Positions 54,799 to 64,000 of a stretch of DNA of 64,000 nucleotides are shown here, one piece after another. This stretch comes from Isoetes taiwanensis (lineage: Eukaryota; Streptophyta; Lycopodiopsida; Isoetales; Isoetaceae), in NCBI GenBank assembly GCA_021234155.1, contig JAJEKV010000017.1, positions 16,662,416-16,726,415 on the forward strand. Direction: 5' to 3'. Every line of letters begins with the position of its first letter. Position 1 is the first letter of the stretch. The notes beneath the pieces are model-generated. The model had not been told where the DNA came from and did not search any database. It was given only the letters and a program-made list of their open reading frames with translations. The translations under genes and the position numbers were made by a program.

Positions 54799-57700
54799 TT
54801 AGTTGAATAAAGCAAGGGCAACATGTTGTTGCCAATACCTTTTTAGGTGCACAATGTTGATAGGGTTCATCAGTTCTCTGCCATCAGCAATATCTTTCAG
54901 ATAATATGAATCTCTGCCAGCTGTCCCTATCACTTCAAATGGTCCCTCTCTCGAATTTGGATGCTATATCTTCCCTTGCTTTGTTCCACTTCAACACTAA
55001 CTCTCATGTTTTTAAGACTCCCTGCAATTTGTGTGCTGCTTTGAAAGCTGCAATATCTTTAGCCTTTTTCCTCATTACTGCATTCTCAGCCTCATATCTA
55101 TGCTCCTCAAGCTGCATCAATCTCACAAATCTGTCTTTTAGAGCCTCATCCATTTCCAAATTAATCTGATAAGCCAGTCTGAGTGATGGAAGTTATAATT
55201 CTATAGGCAGTACTGACTCTATCCCATATACCAAACTGAAAGAAGTGTGTTTTGTAGCCACTTTGATGGTAGTTCTATATGCCCAAAGTGCATCATGGAG
55301 TTTTAGATGCCAATCCTTTTTTGAAACACTGATGGTCTTTTTGAGGATGGATTTGAGAGTCTTATTGGTTGATTCTGCCTGGCCATTTCCCTGAGGGTAA
55401 TAAGACGAACTTTTGGTATGTTTGACTTTCAAGGTGGCTAGTAGTAATGCAATTGTATGGTTAATGAACTGGATGCCTCTATCAGAAACTATTTTGAAAG
55501 GAATGCCAAATCTGGCACAAATATTTTCATGCAGAAATCTTGCAGTGGCTTGAGCATTGGCTTCTCTCAAAGGAATTGCCTCTGCCCATTTGGTAAAGTA
55601 ATCAGTGGCAACTAATATAAACTGGTGTTGAGCTGAAGAAGGTGGATCTATGGGGCCTATAAAATCCAGCCCCCACATTTGGAAAGGTCCAAGAGAAGTT
55701 ATGGCAGTCAGGGCAGCTGGTTGCAGAATTTTTTTACCAAAGATCTGACATTTATGACATCATTTTATAGTCTCATAACAATCCTTAAAAAGAGTGGGCC
55801 AAAAGTATCCTGACCTTAGAATCTTTTTTGCAGTTGTATCTGCTGCAAAGTGTCCTCCACACACTCCCTCATGACATGCTTCAATTATCATTCTGGCCTC
55901 TTCTTCATCCACACATCTCAACAAGACTCCTTCCTTGTCAACTTTGCATAGGATCCCTTCAATTAGCCTGAACTTGCACTTGTCCTTGAATCTTCTCTCT
56001 TGACTGCTACTCAAATTCTTGGGCAACTCATTGCTCTCCAGATAGTTTCTGATGTCAAGTTGCCAGTCAATATTTTCTGCATCAAAAGAAATCAAGTTTG
56101 TTAGATTGCCATCACTACATAAACCATCTTGATCTTCATGCTCAAACAACACATGTGGAAGATAAGAGCTGGGATTCTCGATCAATTTTACCACCTTTAC
56201 AGTAATATCATAAGCTTGGACCTTACAAGCCCACCTGCACAATTTGGCCTTTGGTTGCCTTTTTGCAAAAAGGAGTGAGAAAGGATTTTGTCTCATGAAT
56301 ACTTGCACCTGATTGTTTTGAAGAAGATGTTCTTGTCTCTCTATCAAGAACATCAAGGCTGCTGCACTTTTCTCCAACCTAGGATACCATAATTCAGTAT
56401 CAGACCACATCTTGCTTGCAAAAGCAATTACATGGTCTTCTTGCAGCAGTGCCAAACCAATTGCCTTTTTTGTTACACTGATATAAGCTTTGAAAGGTTT
56501 CTCTAGATCAGGAGGTTTAAGTAGGATAGATTTACAAATGGCATCAATGATCTTGTCAAAAGAATCTTGGCATTGCTCATCCCAATCTATTAGGATATGT
56601 TTGCTTTCACTTTTGGAGAACTTTCCAACCTTTGTGAGGTTAGAAATTGGGCTCATAGTGTGGGAAAAATGAGGGACATACATTCTCAAAAAGCTGGTCA
56701 TTCCCATGAAGCTTTTAACCCGCTTGAGGGTTTTTGGAGGTGTTAGTTTCCTCAAAGCTTCAACCTTACTTTCAGATATTTGAATTCCTGCTGTAGACAC
56801 TACATGCCCAAGCAACTCTCCCTTTGAGGATAAAAAAACACGTTTTTTGGGGTTCAAACTCACTCCTCCTTTTCTACACAAATCAAACAGCATGGTTAGC
56901 ATATCAAAATGTTTTTCCAAAGAAGTTCCCAAACAAAGGTCATCCAAAAATACACGAAAAATATTGGCAGGCATTTCTCTAAAAATTGTATCCATGGCTC
57001 TTTGGAATGTTGCAGATGCATTCATCAATCCAAATGGCATTCTTTTCATGGCAAATGTTCCCCAAGGCGTGATAAATGAAGTTTTTGGCTGATCACTTTC
57101 CTTGATGCTTATTTGATTAAACCCTGAAAAGCCATCTAAGAATGAGTAAATCTCCTTCCCTGCTACAGCATGCAGCACTTCTTCCAGAAATGGCAATGGA
57201 TAGCAATCTTTGATAGTGGCTTTGTTTAGATCTCTATAATCTATGCAAATTCTAATAGTCTTGTTTTTCTTCTCAACAAGCCACTCAGGATTCATAATTT
57301 CTGCAATCACCCCTGCATCTTTCATTTTGTATAACTCTTCCTTGATTAAACCTAATAGAGAAGCATTAATCCTTCTTAGCTTTTGTATAACAGGTTTCAT
57401 ACCTTCCTTGATCTTGATTTCAAACTCACAAATGCTTTTGTCAACACCAACCAACTCATCATAATCCCAAGCAAAGATATCCTTCCAATCATCAAAGAAT
57501 TTAGTAACAAAAGCATTGTCCTCTTCTTTAAACAAATCACCAACATATAATACCCTATCTAGACCCTTCTTGTTGACCTTGATTTCCTTTACCTGTTTGT
57601 CTTCACTTGCATTGATTACCAGGATGGGGTATAGTTGTTGCAGATCTTTCTTCTCAAGCTCATCTTCTTGAATTGCTCCCTCAGCTAAGTGTTCCAGTAG

Positions 57701-58935
57701 CACACTTCTTCATAACGAGTCTGCTTCACAATTTTGCTCCCTTGGCACATGGCAAAGTTCCCAGGTTTCAAAATTCTTCAGTTCCAGCATAGCTTGATCT
57801 CTGAGCTGCATCATGTCTTCACTCTTAGTCTGATATTCTCCTGATATTTGCCTGCAGACAAGCTGAGAGTCTCCAAAGATGATTACATTACTGATGTTTA
57901 GATTTCTTGCTTCTTGAAGACCTGCAATCAATGCCTTGTATTCTGCCATATTAGAAGTGACATTTGGATAAATTCTTCCTACTTTAGCCAGCAACCTATT
58001 GGAAGCATCCTTGAGAATAGCAGCAGAAGATGCCACATTAAGCCTTTTGGAAACACCACCATCAAACCATAAATAAGCAAAATTACCTGATTTAGCTGAA
58101 GCCAATTCTTTTGGAATTTTTATGCTAGACTCCAACTCTACTGCATTCAGCTCAAATTCTCCACATGGATTTGATAACAGCATTTCTTCTTCAATGAAAT
58201 TCATGCTTTCAAATTCTCCTAACTTATTGTACAATGTTACCTTTTTTTTGCCATTTGAAATAGTGCATTCTCCTTTTGACCACACAGGCCTAGCATCAAC
58301 TGTAGAAAGCCACTTTCTGCCCAAAAGTAAGTCATATATATATCTGATTTATCTTCTATTCCTTCAAAAGCAACCACAACAAAGTTAGCTGCAACCATTA
58401 TTCCTTCAACAGCAATAGGCACGTTGCTAACTATTCCAACTGGATTGATTTTTGTGTTAGAGAAAGATTTCAAGATCATTGGAGTCTTCTTGTCTATTTC
58501 TAGACCACATAGCCTCATAACATGGTATGGCATTACATTCAGGGGTGATCCTCCATCCAGCAGAACCTTGGTTAAGACTTTTTTTTCCATTTTGGCAACA
58601 CAAGTGAAAGCTCCAGGATCATAATCATCCTGGGTGAGCATATGCTCCTCAATGTGGTTTGTTAGGGCAAACTCATCTTCCTTAGTCAGATTGAGAACCT
58701 TTTTTCTGTAAGAAGGGGCTATCTTGAGCAAGGTCAGCAAATCTACACAGATTTTTGAATTCTTTAGCAAATATTCAAAGTCCTCACACTCTTTTTCTTT
58801 CTTGACAAATTTCTGAGCAGGAGGAGGAGGCACAGTCACTGCTTGCTCAGCATCCCTATGTTTCAAGATGTCAGCGTCCTCATGTGTTGATTCTCTTTCT
58901 TTGGCATTATTCATTCTTCTGGTGTGGACAGCCAT
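54799..58935 (-). pseudogene. gypsy pol: protease, extra RNase H, RT, RNase H, integrase
   Basis: Protease at about 58300-58935 with active site VLLDGGSPLNVMP. After a frame change in an ATATATATA run (about 58330), GRKWLSTVDARPVW leads to an archaeal-type RNase H (58100-57710: WFDGGVSK, AEYKALIAGLQEA, GDSQLVCRQISGEY, HVPREQNCEADSL). A TGA at 57707-57709 separates this from the RT frame (57703-55760): RICIDYRDLNKATIKDCYPL, SFLDGFSGFNQ, catalytic VFLDDL, then the usual RNase H (AYISVTKKAIGLALLQED) and the HHCC finger. A TGA falls inside the finger (near 55757). The integrase core follows (GLDFIGPID, IVSDRGIQF, YYPQGNGQAEST), then TAA at 55190-55192 and another TGA before the end at 54799. All domains are recognisable; at least five lesions make it non-functional as read. 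Confidence 0.9.
57710..58324 (-). other. extra (archaeal-type) RNase H domain located before the RT
   Basis: Acidic residues sit where expected: D in WFDGG, E in MAEYKAL, D in FGDSQLV, and a C-terminal D in EADSL. In Tat-lineage elements this domain normally lies between the RT-linked RNase H and integrase. Here it is between protease and RT, with the same linkage in the fragment at 63515-64000. Confidence 0.85.
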
Positions 58936-58938
58936 TAT

Positions 58939-60066
58939 CTATTCTTGTTCCTCAATTTCCTGCACAAACCTTATAGATGCATTTGGCTCATTAATTTTAG
59001 ACTTTTCTTGCCTGGCAAAATACTCTTTAACACTGCATCTATCCTCATAATGTCCCACAGCCTTACAAAATGCACACACAGGGCATTCTTTACCAAAATG
59101 TCCTCTCTTTCCACACTTTGTGCATGGCCTATACCAGCAGTAGTCAGAAGAATGAGTGTCTCTAAAGCAATGCACACATGGAGGGTAAGTTTTCTTTTCA
59201 AATTTTGAGCTTTTCAGCTCTTGAAGTTGTTTGGTTACCTCAACCAGTGCCTCAGACACCTTGGTAATCTCTGCTCTTACATCTGCTGCAGGAGCCTCAT
59301 CATCTTCCATTTTTACTTTCTTCTTTTCCTTTTGGACAGCATAAACAGGTACAGGTGTTGCTCCCATATACTCTTGCTCATAATTTGGAAAAAAAGGATC
59401 ACTTGGTGAGTGCACATCATCTGGTAAGTAAGATATCATATCTGCAATTTTAGTGGCCTTGGTGAAAGCCTTGTGTATTGTGTCAAATCCCTCTTGTTTT
59501 TGGATCTTCAATAGCTTTCTGTGTATCCTCTGTCTGCTGCTTAATCCCCTGATGAAAGAAGCCACTAGATGCAAGGTATGGTTAGGAACATGATTGACTT
59601 GGCATTTGACAAGATAGAGGTTGAATCTTTCAACATATTGGTGCACACTTTCACCATGCTTAATGCGAAAAGTTTGCAACTCAAAAATTAGATCTTGGGG
59701 GTCCAAGAGTCTTCCAAAACGTGCCAAAAACTTTTTAACCAGTTCTTCCCAAGAATTGGTGCCTAAACTTATAACATACTCTAACCAAGCCCTGACTTCA
59801 TCATTCTTGAAACATTTTTTAAACTCAGAGAACTTACAGCCCTTTTTGTAACCATATTCTTGGTAGTACTCTTCAAAAGTCTTGAGGAAATTGTTGGCAT
59901 TCATGTTCGGATCAAAAGTAGGGACTGGAATAGGCACGTTTAGCTCAAAGTATTGACAAGGCATACCTGCATTTGCTTGTATAGTGACAGTAGGTCCTGC
60001 AGCAGCTTCATGGTTATCTTGTGCTTCAGTAGGCTCAGCTGCCTCATTAGTTCTTCTGGGTGCCAT
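58939..60066 (-). CDS. gypsy gag, 375 aa
   Basis: Starts MAPRRTNEAAEPTEAQ. The central retrotransposon gag domain (about residues 60-200) has FLKTFEEYYQEYGYK, WEELVKKFLARFG and RIKHGESVHQYVERFN. The C-terminal part holds cysteine-rich knuckles: CVHCFRDTHSSDYC, CTKCGKRGHFGKEC and CAFCKAVGHYEDRC, the last two of CCHC type. Gag forms the particle and binds RNA in the cytoplasm. The frame is intact. It ends in TAG, and the pol frame continues in the same register directly after it (ATG six bases downstream), so either a readthrough arrangement or a recent stop is possible. Confidence 0.9.
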   Translation of the reverse strand: MAPRRTNEAAEPTEAQDNHEAAAGPTVTIQANAGMPCQYFELNVPIPVPTFDPNMNANNFLKTFEEYYQEYGYKKGCKFSEFKKCFKNDEVRAWLEYVISLGTNSWEELVKKFLARFGRLLDPQDLIFELQTFRIKHGESVHQYVERFNLYLVKCQVNHVPNHTLHLVASFIRGLSSRQRIHRKLLKIQKQEGFDTIHKAFTKATKIADMISYLPDDVHSPSDPFFPNYEQEYMGATPVPVYAVQKEKKKVKMEDDEAPAADVRAEITKVSEALVEVTKQLQELKSSKFEKKTYPPCVHCFRDTHSSDYCWYRPCTKCGKRGHFGKECPVCAFCKAVGHYEDRCSVKEYFARQEKSKINEPNASIRFVQEIEEQE

Positions 60067-60928
60067 GAGTTCAGATTCCAGGAAAATGATCTCGGTAGAA
60101 CCTCCAAAATGTTGAAGGTGTTCCTGGCAAAACCTTCAACCTCAGTGGTTTAGAACCTCCAGGTTGCTTGAGGCAACCACTCTGAGTGCAAAGATTCCAG
60201 AAATAGTGCACGAAAATTCACTAGGAGTGTGCTTACCTGAAGGCAAAAAAGTCTGCTCCACAAAATAACTTGCAGAATATGATCTATGAAGCCATGGGTA
60301 TGGATGTCTCTCCTCAAGATGCTCAATACTTGGTACTAACAGACTGCAAAAATTCAGAGAAGTCTGATAAGGCTAGATAGGCCAAAATTTGATCACTGAC
60401 CCAGTCAATTTTTGATCAATATCCCTGGCAGAGAGCTAAAATTTGCAACTCGGTATGGACAAGGAATTTTCTGGACCTATCAATTCTATTCTGCTTAGGT
60501 TTATCTGCACAATAAGGGCCAAATCTTCCTTTTGCCAAAAGGGAACCTAATTTTTTCTTTTGATGATTTTTTGTCTAGAACTGTAAGGAATGAACAATAC
60601 TGATAGGAGATGCTTTCCAGTGAAGGGTTGCACGCGTGTCTAGCGTTGCCTTGGTCAACATATCTAGCTTGGAAAGATTGATGCTCAAATAATTGCTCTT
60701 ATAAGCTCAGTGCCTGTTGTACAACACAATTGGATCTAAAAAAGTCGACTCAAAATAGTATTGTAATTTTGCCTTGACAAGAATTTGGCTTTTGCGTTTT
60801 CCAAAGATATGCTAAACAGGCAGACTACTCATATCTGACGATCTGGACAAACACAAGATGCCTAGCCCCTGATAATTGTTTACTTTTGGGAATGAGTTTC
60901 AATGCAACACGAACAGATTACTACAACT
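60067..60928 (-). other. leader of the Tat-like element
   Basis: Untranslated region between the direct repeat and gag. TGGAGGTTCTA occurs twice on the minus strand (about 60095-60105 and 60151-60161). Hairpins: GTTGAAGGT/ACCTTCAAC (60111-60140) and GGTTGC-TTGAG-GCAACC (60162-60178). No standard primer-binding site is recognisable next to the direct repeat at 60929. Confidence 0.5.
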
Positions 60929-61614
60929 TGATTTGCATATGGGAGCTTGACATGAGATGGCTAGAGTGATGATGAGTATGATGACTTGGCATATGAGGTG
61001 AGGTGTAAAGTGACTTGGCCCATCAAGTGCTCATTTAGGAGCCAATTTCTTTTTATGGAGCAATTTTTAAGCACCTCCTAGGGCACACTTGAATTTTGAG
61101 CACTTCCCTTAGGAATTTTGCAACTTTCTTTTAACTTTGGTCAAGTTGCATGGGATGTTGACCTCTGAGCAAAATTATGACCAAGTCAAGTCACTTTTGA
61201 ACTAGTGGATGATGGAGCAAGTGGGTGTTCCATGAAGGTGTGTTGACTAGAAAGAACTTTCAAGGTCAAGTTTGACCTTGGGAGGTATATGAGCAAGGAG
61301 TCAAAGTTCAATGGTATTTTAGGATGGTGGAGTGAATGGAGAAGGGAATCAAAATGCCAAAGATGCCAAGATCACAAATAGCTACATACCATGGAATATT
61401 CTTCAGGGGTCTTCTTTCTCCTCCTTTCTTCATTTCCTTTGCTTGTTTGACCTTTTGTATCTCTTGAGTGACTTGAGTCAATTGTCCTTCCTTTGCTCTT
61501 CAAATTTTTGATGTATGCTAGTGAAGCATTTCCCTATTGTCTTGCAAACCAGATCAAGATGAGAGGATTAGTGCAAAGATGTGCTTAGCTCTTCCATGCT
61601 GCCATGGCATGGCA
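60929..61614 (-). repeat. 5' LTR (or part) of the Tat-like element
   Basis: Direct repeat of 53382-54070; see that entry. It ends CCATGGCATGGCA on the plus strand, so on the minus strand it begins TGCCATGCCATGG. Confidence 0.65.
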
Positions 61615-62690
61615 GCATTATCTCTGCTTACTATCTCTGTTGCCTTCGCCTCAGAAGCTACCAGATTTTCCGATCAAATAACAAAAGGATGAAGTGGCCT
61701 CTGATTATTGCTGTCAAAGTCTGCAAGCGCCCAAGATTCTGCTACAGTTGGACTGCACAAGGCATCTCAGTGACAGGAAGAAGGATGCTGCTTATTATTA
61801 TTTTGGGAGAGCCAGCAAGAAGCCAGCCCTCCACGAATTTCTCTGCCATAAAAATCAACTCTTTTATCTATTTCTTGCTTTTCTTGCTAGCTGCCAAGAC
61901 CCAACTGTGACAAAAAGCCTGCATACAAAGCCTACATACAGAGTTTGCAGAGGAAAGAGAGCATAAAGAAATGTGAATGCCAAGCCCGCTAGCTCTGTGT
62001 TTGCGCTGAACCTGCAAGAGAGCAAGAAAGCAAGGAAATGGGAAGGAGAATAGAAGCAAGATGCCTGTTGCCGATCTACAGAAGATAGGAAATCAAGAAT
62101 AAAAACCGTGTTGAAGAAGAGCCATCCGCCATAGCCGCTGTTCTCGTTGCCGCCCGCTTACAGAAAGAGAGAAAGAAAAATATTTTTTGCCCTTTCTTGA
62201 AAATTGCCACGTCCACCTTTTCCACCATAATTTCCCTTTTTCACTCACTCCTTTGCCCACGTTTAATTTTGCCTTGCTTTTCCCTTTTGCTTTTTGTTTT
62301 GCCACACTCCACTTTTTCCTCCACGGCCGAAATCGTTTCTTTAACCTTGTCCTTTTTTTACAATTATCCTTTTGTTCTCGTCCTTATTTGCCCTTGTTTT
62401 TTATGCGTCCAGATTTACTTCTTGCCACTTTCATTTTCTTTTTCTCCCCACATCTTATCTTGCTATTTCATTTGCCTCATAAGTACTTACCTATTGTGAA
62501 AACATTCATCAATTTTGCCTTATTACACATCTTGTTGGACACTTTGGCTAGCAACTTGACATCTTTTTGTTTGTGCGACTCTATCTTACCATCCCCAATA
62601 TCTTGATGACATAGCCCATTTGCATTTTAAGCCCTACCCCAAGGCCAAATACTACCATCATTTTTCAAAATCTTTCCTGTGGCACAAAGG
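61615..62690. other. no gene; pyrimidine-rich tract
   Basis: 62170-62480 is strongly pyrimidine-rich on the plus strand (repeated CTTTT/CCTTTT), which creates hydrophobic or Lys-rich spurious frames. No motif recognised. Confidence 0.4.
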
Positions 62691-63420
62691 TGTTGGAGTT
62701 ACACCTAAATCAAAACTCCGGTGCCTAGGAGGCACCTTAAAAACTCACATTGTGTTAGAATACACGTTAAACCTTCTAGTGCCTTGGAGGCACTTTAAAA
62801 ACTCACATTACTTTTTTCTTTGTGCCAGTATGAGGGCCGAGGGGACCGGCCACATCTTTTTGTTTGTGCGAGATGTTGACCCGCTTTTTGGCAAAATCGG
62901 GGTCAACATGGAAGAACACTATCAAGGTCTAAAGGGGGGAGGTGAAGATCAAGGGTCCAGATTCATTTGTGCTTGTTGTTAGAATCCAAGGGCCCATATT
63001 AAGTTGTGTTAGTTGTTAAACAAAAAGACAAATTTGGTTATGGAGAAGAAGAAGACAAAAAAAAACAAAGGATTGATGAGGTGTAAAAAAGGAGTGCCAA
63101 GATGATGACACATGGATGGCCAGGATTTGTTCAAAAAATTATAAATATCTTGAGGGGACTTGTTCTCCTCCTCTTGGGCTCTAGAATCTCACATGGAGCA
63201 AGGGTAGTGGCAGCCTTGGGAAGATGGTGTCAGAGACCTCTTCCCCCATGCAAGATATCTTGAAGCATTGTTTTGTATTACCTTCTTGAATAAAGTGGTG
63301 CACCCTCTTTTTATCTTCCACATCTTTTCCATTTTTCCATATTTCTACATTTTCTTCCACATTTCCTTTATCAAATTTTCATTACCAAATTTTCGTCCTT
63401 TTTTTCCTTCAAAATTTTTT
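62691..63420 (+). mobile_element. LTR-like segment with promoter and polyadenylation signals
   Basis: Begins TGTTGGAGTTACACC. Holds two related hairpins (62720-62736, 62778-62794), a TATA-like TTATAAATA at about 63140-63148, and an AATAAAG at about 63288-63294. The order start, TATA box, polyadenylation signal is that of an LTR in plus orientation. No partner is seen, so it is tentative. Confidence 0.3.
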
Positions 63421-63514
63421 TCTTGGGTTCTTGGTTCTTTTGACTTGCAGCAGCACTATTTGATCCCATGTTTGCCTTTGAAGGTCGATGATGAGGATGT
63501 GGGGAAATCCGTCA

Positions 63515-64000
63515 TCAAATAGCTCCCTCAGTTAGATGTGACATGAGAGTCTCTCTGCATAGGGCATCAGCTTCCACATTTTTCTCTCTTGGTATGTGAG
63601 TAATCTCCCATGAAGCAAAACTCGAAAGTACTCCCATTACTTGATTTTTTAAGAGCTCCATATCTGCATTTTTTGTTTGGTAGTTTCCTGAAACTTGTTT
63701 ACAAATTAATTGTGAGTCACCATAAATGTGAATGTTGGCAATATCCATAGCTTTGGCTTCCTGAAGACCTGCAATCAAAGCCTTATATTCTGCTACATTA
63801 GATGTAATTTGGGGGAAGATTCTTCCTACTTTAGCTAAAAGTTTATGAGAGGAATCTTTCAGAATAGCAGCAGATGATGCAATATTTAGTTTTTTAGAAA
63901 TACCTCCATCAAACCATAAGAATCCTGATGGCCCTTGTTTGCTGGGGAGTGCACATTCCATAATGAGAGGAACCATTTCATATTTCCTTGGTCTTGTATT
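63515..64000 (-). pseudogene. gypsy extra RNase H fragment (third element, runs off the window)
   Basis: Minus strand: WFDGGISKKLN, SSAAILKDSSHKLLAKVGRI, AEYKALIAGLQEAKA, YGDSQLICKQVSGNYQTKN, HIPREKNVEADAL, then CRETLMSHLTEGAI and a stop (ORF end at 63515). Clearly related to 57710-58324, including the linker that leads into the RT there, but truncated at that linker. Where the first element has TGA this copy has TGC, so the stop at 57707-57709 is probably a point mutation. Confidence 0.85.

Larger units (their letters stand above)
53382..61614 (-). mobile_element. Ty3-gypsy element, Tat-like, with extra RNase H
   Basis: Bounded by direct repeats 53382-54070 and 60929-61614, TG...CA, nearly identical by eye (a few substitutions and two small indels). 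Between them on the minus strand are a leader (60067-60928), gag (58939-60066), pol (54799-58935) and a 3' region with tandem repeats (54240-54545). The direct repeats are probably the LTRs or their preserved parts. No target duplication is evident (GATTT against GCATT). A second RNase H plus 3' tandem repeats points to the Tat lineage. Confidence 0.65.

Noticed and set aside
61581-61966. Two overlapping frames after the direct repeat
   Set aside because: They begin inside the LTR-like repeat and have no motif.
62187-62606. 139-codon hydrophobic frame and overlapping Lys-rich frame on the other strand
   Set aside because: Both follow from a long pyrimidine tract; low-complexity translation only.

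Overview
This is 64 kb of AT-rich, repeat-dense nuclear DNA from a land plant. The evidence is spliced genes with GT-AG introns (a p24 cargo-receptor gene, an extracellular LRR gene, a glycosyltransferase gene) set among plant-type transposable elements: Ty3-gypsy elements with a second RNase H, L1-like LINEs, SINEs, long-TIR Mutator-like elements and hAT remnants. The mix (a cyanobacterial-style plastid-type GT2, an HUH-nuclease remnant, unusual gypsy elements) suggests a fern or another non-flowering plant, but that is inference.

Three complete host genes are supported. (1) 21094-23037, minus: a secreted short LRR protein of 214 aa with 7 exons on the classical 72-bp LRR exon grid. (2) 34854-36666, plus: a GT2 glycosyltransferase of 412 aa with 4 exons and a probable plastid presequence. 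(3) 42101-43690, minus: a p24-delta cargo receptor of 216 aa with 4 exons, a signal peptide and a C-terminal KKLL signal. A tiny spliced gene of 41 aa at 16356-16965 is possible. A BAHD acyltransferase pseudogene (24430-25560), an LRR fragment (15640-15800) and exon-like debris (38390-39010) are gene remnants.

Layout. 0-12 kb: hAT remnant, 3' end of an LTR element, LINE fragments, and two copies of an unnamed dimeric terminal-inverted-repeat element with a conserved long hairpin (4750-5789 and 11096-12163). 12-20 kb: diverged tandem repeats, a SINE, a LINE tail, a tRNA-like sequence. 20-26 kb: LRR gene and BAHD pseudogene. 27-41 kb: two related Mutator-like elements flank the GT2 gene and a degenerate HUH-nuclease ORF; a retroposon splits a GGCTAT array. 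41-44 kb: p24 gene. 44-64 kb: a nest of Ty3-gypsy elements on the minus strand, including one with near-identical 0.69-kb direct repeats (53382-54070 and 60929-61614) and gag, protease, an RNase H placed before the RT, RT, RNase H and integrase; plus an apparently inverted LINE and an unidentified ORF cluster at 47409-48700.

The host genes are independent of one another and show no operon-like logic. Most of the sequence is explained by transposons at different stages of decay. The most unusual items are the dimeric hairpin element, the position of the extra RNase H in the gypsy pol, covarying hairpins in gypsy leaders, and the HUH remnant.
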